Positions 5,847-9,267 of a DNA stretch of 9,267 nucleotides are shown in pieces (position 1 is the stretch's first letter; the number at the start of each line of letters is the position of its first letter). The notes below the pieces were generated by a model that was given only the letters and a program-made list of their open reading frames with translations, did no database searches and was not told the DNA's origin. The translations under genes and the position numbers were made by a program. This DNA is from Fidelibacterota bacterium (GTDB lineage Bacteria; Marinisomatota; SORT01), in NCBI GenBank assembly GCA_022563775.1, contig JADFMS010000052.1, positions 1 to 9,267 of the forward strand, read 5' to 3'.

Positions 5847-6932
5847 CTAAAACTCAAAGGCTAATGAGAAGCTTTGGGTGTTTGTCAATCTTCCAAATTC
5901 CTGATAGCTGTAGTCAACCTTAATTATTACAGCTCTGCTAATATTATATATTAACCCCGCTCCTAAGGTTAAGTTTTCTTCGCTTTCAAGCAGAAATAGA
6001 TTTTTATAACCACCCCTTAAAAATAAAAAATCATCGAAGGAATATTCTATTCCTAAATTCATGAACTCCGTGTTATCGTTAGGGTGAGCAGCATCTACTG
6101 CAAATGTCATTTTATTGGGGTCACCTTTGAGAATATCCATCGCTAAACCGACCCGGAAAACAATAGGCAGCGGGAATTTATCTGTTTTCAAATTGGCGGG
6201 AATTCGGTCGTTACTTCCTTCCTGAGAAGGCGCTAAATCATAATTGACGAACGTATCCTTGCCGAGCATTTGCATCTTACCACCGAAATTGGAAACGCTC
6301 ATTCCGATTTTCATACCGTTAAATTGTGTGGTGAACAGAGTTCCGATGTCCATAGCAAATCCGGCAGCACTCATGTTCCAGATTTTCTGTCGAATATACT
6401 TCGTATTAAACCCGATTGAGAACCTATCCGTGAGATTCCTGGCAAAAGCGGCGCCTATCGCAATGTCGCCTACGCCGAATTTTTCGCCTGTCCCTTCGGG
6501 CATATCAACGGTTCTCACGAGCATCTCGTCTGTGCTCAGGGAAGTAATGCTAATCCCTAAAACGCCTGCGCTGCCCATTGGAAAAACAGTGCCCAGATAA
6601 TTATAGTTGATATCGGCGATCCACTTCGTGTGAATGAAAACCATCTCGTTTTTCTTCAGACGCGCTATTCCGGCAGAGTTCCAATATAACGCTGTAGCAT
6701 CATCGGCAACGGCAACAAACGCGCCACCCATGCCGATAGCCCTGGAACCAACGCCTATTTCTAAAAACGATGCAGCTGTGGTCGCTACCTTTGAAACACT
6801 ATCGAGAGACTGCCCGAAGACCGGATATGACAGTGCTGATGTTGCTAAAAAGATGAAAATGTGAGACAGATTACCAATTGCTGAAAACATTGGGCGGGAT
6901 ACCTGTTGCTGAATTCGTCTAAAGATTGTCAT
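5847..6932 (-). CDS. PorV/PorQ-family outer-membrane beta-barrel protein
   Basis: This 361-aa protein has an N-terminal signal: basic residues, then a hydrophobic core at about 23-35, with likely cleavage near VFG-QS at about 40. The signature GVGSRAIGMGGAFVAVADD ... ALYWNSAGIARL at about 60-92 is characteristic of the PorV/PorQ family. The rest is rich in alternating beta strands, and the chain ends in a Phe (SFSLAFEF), a typical C-terminal signal for insertion by the BAM machinery. In type IX secretion PorV carries cargo to the cell surface. In other FCB lineages many paralogues exist with unproven roles. The ATG at 6932 overlaps the upstream stop as ATGA, with GGTGA close before it. A later ATG (residue 15) would give a more ordinary signal peptide and is the alternative start. 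Its coupling to a secreted protein with a sorting-like C-terminus suggests that the two work as a cargo/outer-membrane pair. Confidence 0.9.
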   Translation of the reverse strand: MTIFRRIQQQVSRPMFSAIGNLSHIFIFLATSALSYPVFGQSLDSVSKVATTAASFLEIGVGSRAIGMGGAFVAVADDATALYWNSAGIARLKKNEMVFIHTKWIADINYNYLGTVFPMGSAGVLGISITSLSTDEMLVRTVDMPEGTGEKFGVGDIAIGAAFARNLTDRFSIGFNTKYIRQKIWNMSAAGFAMDIGTLFTTQFNGMKIGMSVSNFGGKMQMLGKDTFVNYDLAPSQEGSNDRIPANLKTDKFPLPIVFRVGLAMDILKGDPNKMTFAVDAAHPNDNTEFMNLGIEYSFDDFLFLRGGYKNLFLLESEENLTLGAGLIYNISRAVIIKVDYSYQEFGRLTNTQSFSLAFEF

Positions 6933-9267
6933 TTAATCACCGCAAACTTACCAATAATTTCGCCGACTCCCGGCGCATCGATATGATATATATAAAGTCC
7001 GTAAGCGATGTCTCTTCCGTCCTTGGTCCTCAAATTCCAGAATTCACTTCCGTCATTTATATTTTTATTGTGATGCAGCGTTTCTACCAAATACCCACTC
7101 ACCGTGTAAATCCGTATGGTACATTCTTTCGGCAGGTGGATGAATTCCACCATCCTCGCTCCTCTGCCTGTTGAGAAAAGGCTTTTCGGCTCCCACGTGG
7201 CTGACGCTACATAAGGATTGGGAACCACTGCCACCTTATCTAATTCGGATTTAGCCTGTGCTATATCCGTTGTAGCGCCTACGGTAGTGAATTGGTATAT
7301 GTCTCCAATCAGCGGGTTGAGACTATCCCCAAAGGTTCCACGGAATGGCTTTTCTGTCTTTACCAAGAACACATCGCCGGCGGTAGGAGGAATTAAATCT
7401 ACCGGAATTTCTACTATAACCATGCTGTCGAGAGTTACAAAGATTGTGTCGAGAATAGGCTCAGGAGGAAAGAAAAATAATTCCCAGGTTTTAATATCGT
7501 TACCGTCAAACACTTCCCAAAAATAAATTTTTTCCGAGCCACCAGCCTCAGGAATTCCATCTCCGTTTAAATCCTTGAAGAAGAACCTGCTGGGTTTTTC
7601 CTCCGTGGCGTTCCAAACAGTAAATTTTGCCGGTTTATCATTTGTCGAAGTATCTACCCAATCCTCAAAGAAGCGAATCTCGTAGTTCGTAGGATACGCG
7701 ACGCCATCGAGATTTTTTATATTAAGCGTGTGTGAAAGATTACTTCGGCTTCCTTCTTTCCAACCGGAAGCACCTTTGCTTATCCCGATTGCATCATTAA
7801 AAACTGATATCCTCAATCCCTCAAAGACGTCGCCATCCTGAGGCATTATCTCATAATTTCTTCTAATAGGATCAATTAAAAAAGAATCAATGGATACATA
7901 GGGACTGTTTGCAATCAGACTGACCTTCTGGTTCCCGGTCACGTCAAAAACAGAGTAGTCAGTTGTTTCAAAGAGACCGTCGTGATGAAATTCTATTTGG
8001 TAAGTATGATTTTCCTTAATTTTCAAACGGTCAATTATTTCAACTGAGATAGTACCCGTCCCGGGACCTGCTACATGTATAATTTCCTCCAATCTTGGCA
8101 TTTGGTAACCGCCTGCCGGAGCGTTGGGAATCACAACGGCAGTGTTCACATCCGTTTTAGTTACGTTACCCTGATTATCGATACTAATAATCGAAGTGGT
8201 TTCGGTAGGCGGCAGTCCTTCGCCCCCTTGAGTTAGGGGAGGGAAACCACGGTCATAAGCGACTACCGCGTAATAATATGTTTGTCCGTTTTGAACCGTT
8301 GTGTCCGTCCAGGTATGAACCAGTCCCGTATCATCACCCATATCAAATTGGATACCATTAATATCAGCCGGGTGAGTACCTTTCACCCACCAAAGCGTGT
8401 CCGGGTCATAATTTACCAAATCACACTGGAAAATAGCCTTTCGAAAGGTTTTGATGCCGAATGCGTTCGTAATTATCCTCGATTCTAAAAATGCAGGGTC
8501 CGTGCTCCTATAAATCTTATATCCCTCGAAATCGAATGTTTTTAGAAATCGGTCGAAGCTGCTTTCCGCTCTTCTATCCCAATAAAGCGTTACCTTATGG
8601 TCACCGGGAACGGCGGTCAAGAAAGGCTTATTAGGCGGTTTGGAGAAGTTATAGTCGGCGTTATAGATTTTTTGAACGATTCGCTTTGTTCTTAAAATGT
8701 CCGCCCTGTCTTCACCGAAGAGTAAAGCCATTGAAAAGCGTTCTGTCTGTCCGGCTTCCAGAGGAAATGGTCCAGACGAGTATAGCGCTCCTAAATTTAC
8801 ATCAAATTCCTGAGGGTCTAAGTTACCAAATGCCATAATATTCCATATTTCTTCATCCATGAGCAGGTCGAACTCATGTAGATTAAATAATTTAACGGCG
8901 GATAAACCGATTTGGTCGGACTCGTCCTTGTCGGTTTCATTATACTCAGGTTCGCCATCCGTAGGGAATCCATCACCCTCTCCGATATCGGGACCCGAAT
9001 ACTGTTCGTCCAACGGTCCGACACCGTCAACGCCGAGATCGTCATTCAAAGGCTCTCCTTTATCCCATATTTTGTTTCCATTCAAATCTGTAAAACCATC
9101 CCAATCTCCATCCTCATCACCTTCCCAGTGCCATTTCGGCTTACCGTCATTATAAATTCCGACGGAACCGAAAACGAATTCACCTCGCGGACTGCTTCTG
9201 CTTTCATCTATAAGACCGTCATCGTCATTGTCGATGCCGTCTCCCGGTATCGTCTCCATAAGGTCAC
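6929..9267 (-). CDS. Large exported multidomain protein with C-terminal FlgD/type IX-like sorting domain (5' truncated)
   Basis: The reading frame stays open to the window edge, so the N-terminus and signal peptide are missing; about 779 residues are visible. Numbering from the Met at 9259, the order is as follows. Residues 5-19 are an acidic thrombospondin-3/calcium-loop-like element (PGDGIDNDDDGLIDE). Residues 46-116 are very rich in Asp, Glu and Gly with EF-like loops (DEDGDWDGFTDLNGN). About 211-340 form a fibronectin type III-like unit (VTLYWDRR ... EGYKIYRSTDP ... YYYAVVAYDRG). About 380-660 are beta-rich segments I cannot name, one with another acidic loop (DLNGDGIPEAGG). Residues 673-776 form a C-terminal FlgD-Ig/type IX-like domain (VAVVPNPYVAS ... 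IRIYTVSGYLVETL ... AYGLYIYHIDA ... GKFAVIK). Such tails direct export to the surface in FCB bacteria. No catalytic domain is seen. The product is probably a calcium-stabilised surface or extracellular protein; its ligand is unknown. Confidence 0.85.
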   Translation of the reverse strand, partial: DLMETIPGDGIDNDDDGLIDESRSSPRGEFVFGSVGIYNDGKPKWHWEGDEDGDWDGFTDLNGNKIWDKGEPLNDDLGVDGVGPLDEQYSGPDIGEGDGFPTDGEPEYNETDKDESDQIGLSAVKLFNLHEFDLLMDEEIWNIMAFGNLDPQEFDVNLGALYSSGPFPLEAGQTERFSMALLFGEDRADILRTKRIVQKIYNADYNFSKPPNKPFLTAVPGDHKVTLYWDRRAESSFDRFLKTFDFEGYKIYRSTDPAFLESRIITNAFGIKTFRKAIFQCDLVNYDPDTLWWVKGTHPADINGIQFDMGDDTGLVHTWTDTTVQNGQTYYYAVVAYDRGFPPLTQGGEGLPPTETTSIISIDNQGNVTKTDVNTAVVIPNAPAGGYQMPRLEEIIHVAGPGTGTISVEIIDRLKIKENHTYQIEFHHDGLFETTDYSVFDVTGNQKVSLIANSPYVSIDSFLIDPIRRNYEIMPQDGDVFEGLRISVFNDAIGISKGASGWKEGSRSNLSHTLNIKNLDGVAYPTNYEIRFFEDWVDTSTNDKPAKFTVWNATEEKPSRFFFKDLNGDGIPEAGGSEKIYFWEVFDGNDIKTWELFFFPPEPILDTIFVTLDSMVIVEIPVDLIPPTAGDVFLVKTEKPFRGTFGDSLNPLIGDIYQFTTVGATTDIAQAKSELDKVAVVPNPYVASATWEPKSLFSTGRGARMVEFIHLPKECTIRIYTVSGYLVETLHHNKNINDGSEFWNLRTKDGRDIAYGLYIYHIDAPGVGEIIGKFAVIK

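Noticed and set aside
8859..9155. Plus-strand Ser/Pro-rich ORF opposite the acidic segment of the exported protein
   Set aside because: Its composition is simply the antisense of Asp/Gly-rich codons; the minus-strand frame carries recognisable domains.
1..9267. CRISPR arrays, insertion sequences, phage genes or toxin-antitoxin systems
   Set aside because: No regularly spaced repeats, transposase, integrase or terminal inverted repeats were seen on either strand.

Overview
The window looks like bacterial chromosome from a Gram-negative lineage of the FCB superphylum (Fibrobacteres-Chlorobi-Bacteroidetes). A Candidatus Marinimicrobia, KSB1 or Calditrichota-like genome is my best guess, not a proven assignment. 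The main clues are a large secreted protein with acidic DGIDNDDDGLIDE-type repeats and a C-terminal FlgD/type IX-like sorting domain, next to a PorV/PorQ-family outer-membrane barrel. Several genes have recognisable Shine-Dalgarno (SD) sites, which argues against a typical Bacteroidota genome. All genes run on the minus strand, so the biological order is from high to low coordinates.

Layout in transcription order. (1) 9267-6929: the C-terminal part (about 779 aa) of a large exported multidomain protein, cut by the window edge. (2) 6932-5847: a PorV/PorQ-like barrel protein that overlaps it by ATGA. (3) 5846-5663: a 184-bp spacer with a short direct repeat. (4) 5662-4682 and 4680-3793: two tandem GH130 mannoside phosphorylase-like enzymes separated by one base. 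(5) 3728-2430: a lipoprotein sugar-binding protein of an ABC importer. (6) 2399-1548 and 1551-685: the two membrane permeases, overlapping by ATGA. (7) 684-213: a long spacer without a convincing gene, holding dyads and ending in a mini-ORF with a consensus SD. (8) 212/107 to 1: the first 35 conserved codons of the ABC ATPase, cut just before its Walker A motif.

Genes 4-8 form one coherent system. The binding protein and permeases would import a short oligosaccharide, powered by the UgpC/MsmX-like ATPase. The two GH130 enzymes would then cleave a beta-mannoside in the cytoplasm with phosphate, giving mannose 1-phosphate and saving ATP. Whether the linkage is beta-1,4 or beta-1,2 cannot be read from the sequence. 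The exported protein and barrel look like a separate secretion/surface pair; any link to glycan use is only positional.

The most unusual points are at gene starts. The second GH130 gene has no ATG, GTG or TTG where homology requires its start, but an ATC sits 7 nt after a good SD. The first permease can only start at TTG, next to an 8-codon ATG mini-ORF in another frame. The ATPase is preceded by a 12-codon mini-ORF with a near-perfect SD whose stop overlaps an in-frame upstream ATG. The tandem GH130 genes also share a 47-bp patch that is almost identical in DNA although the proteins are otherwise clearly diverged.
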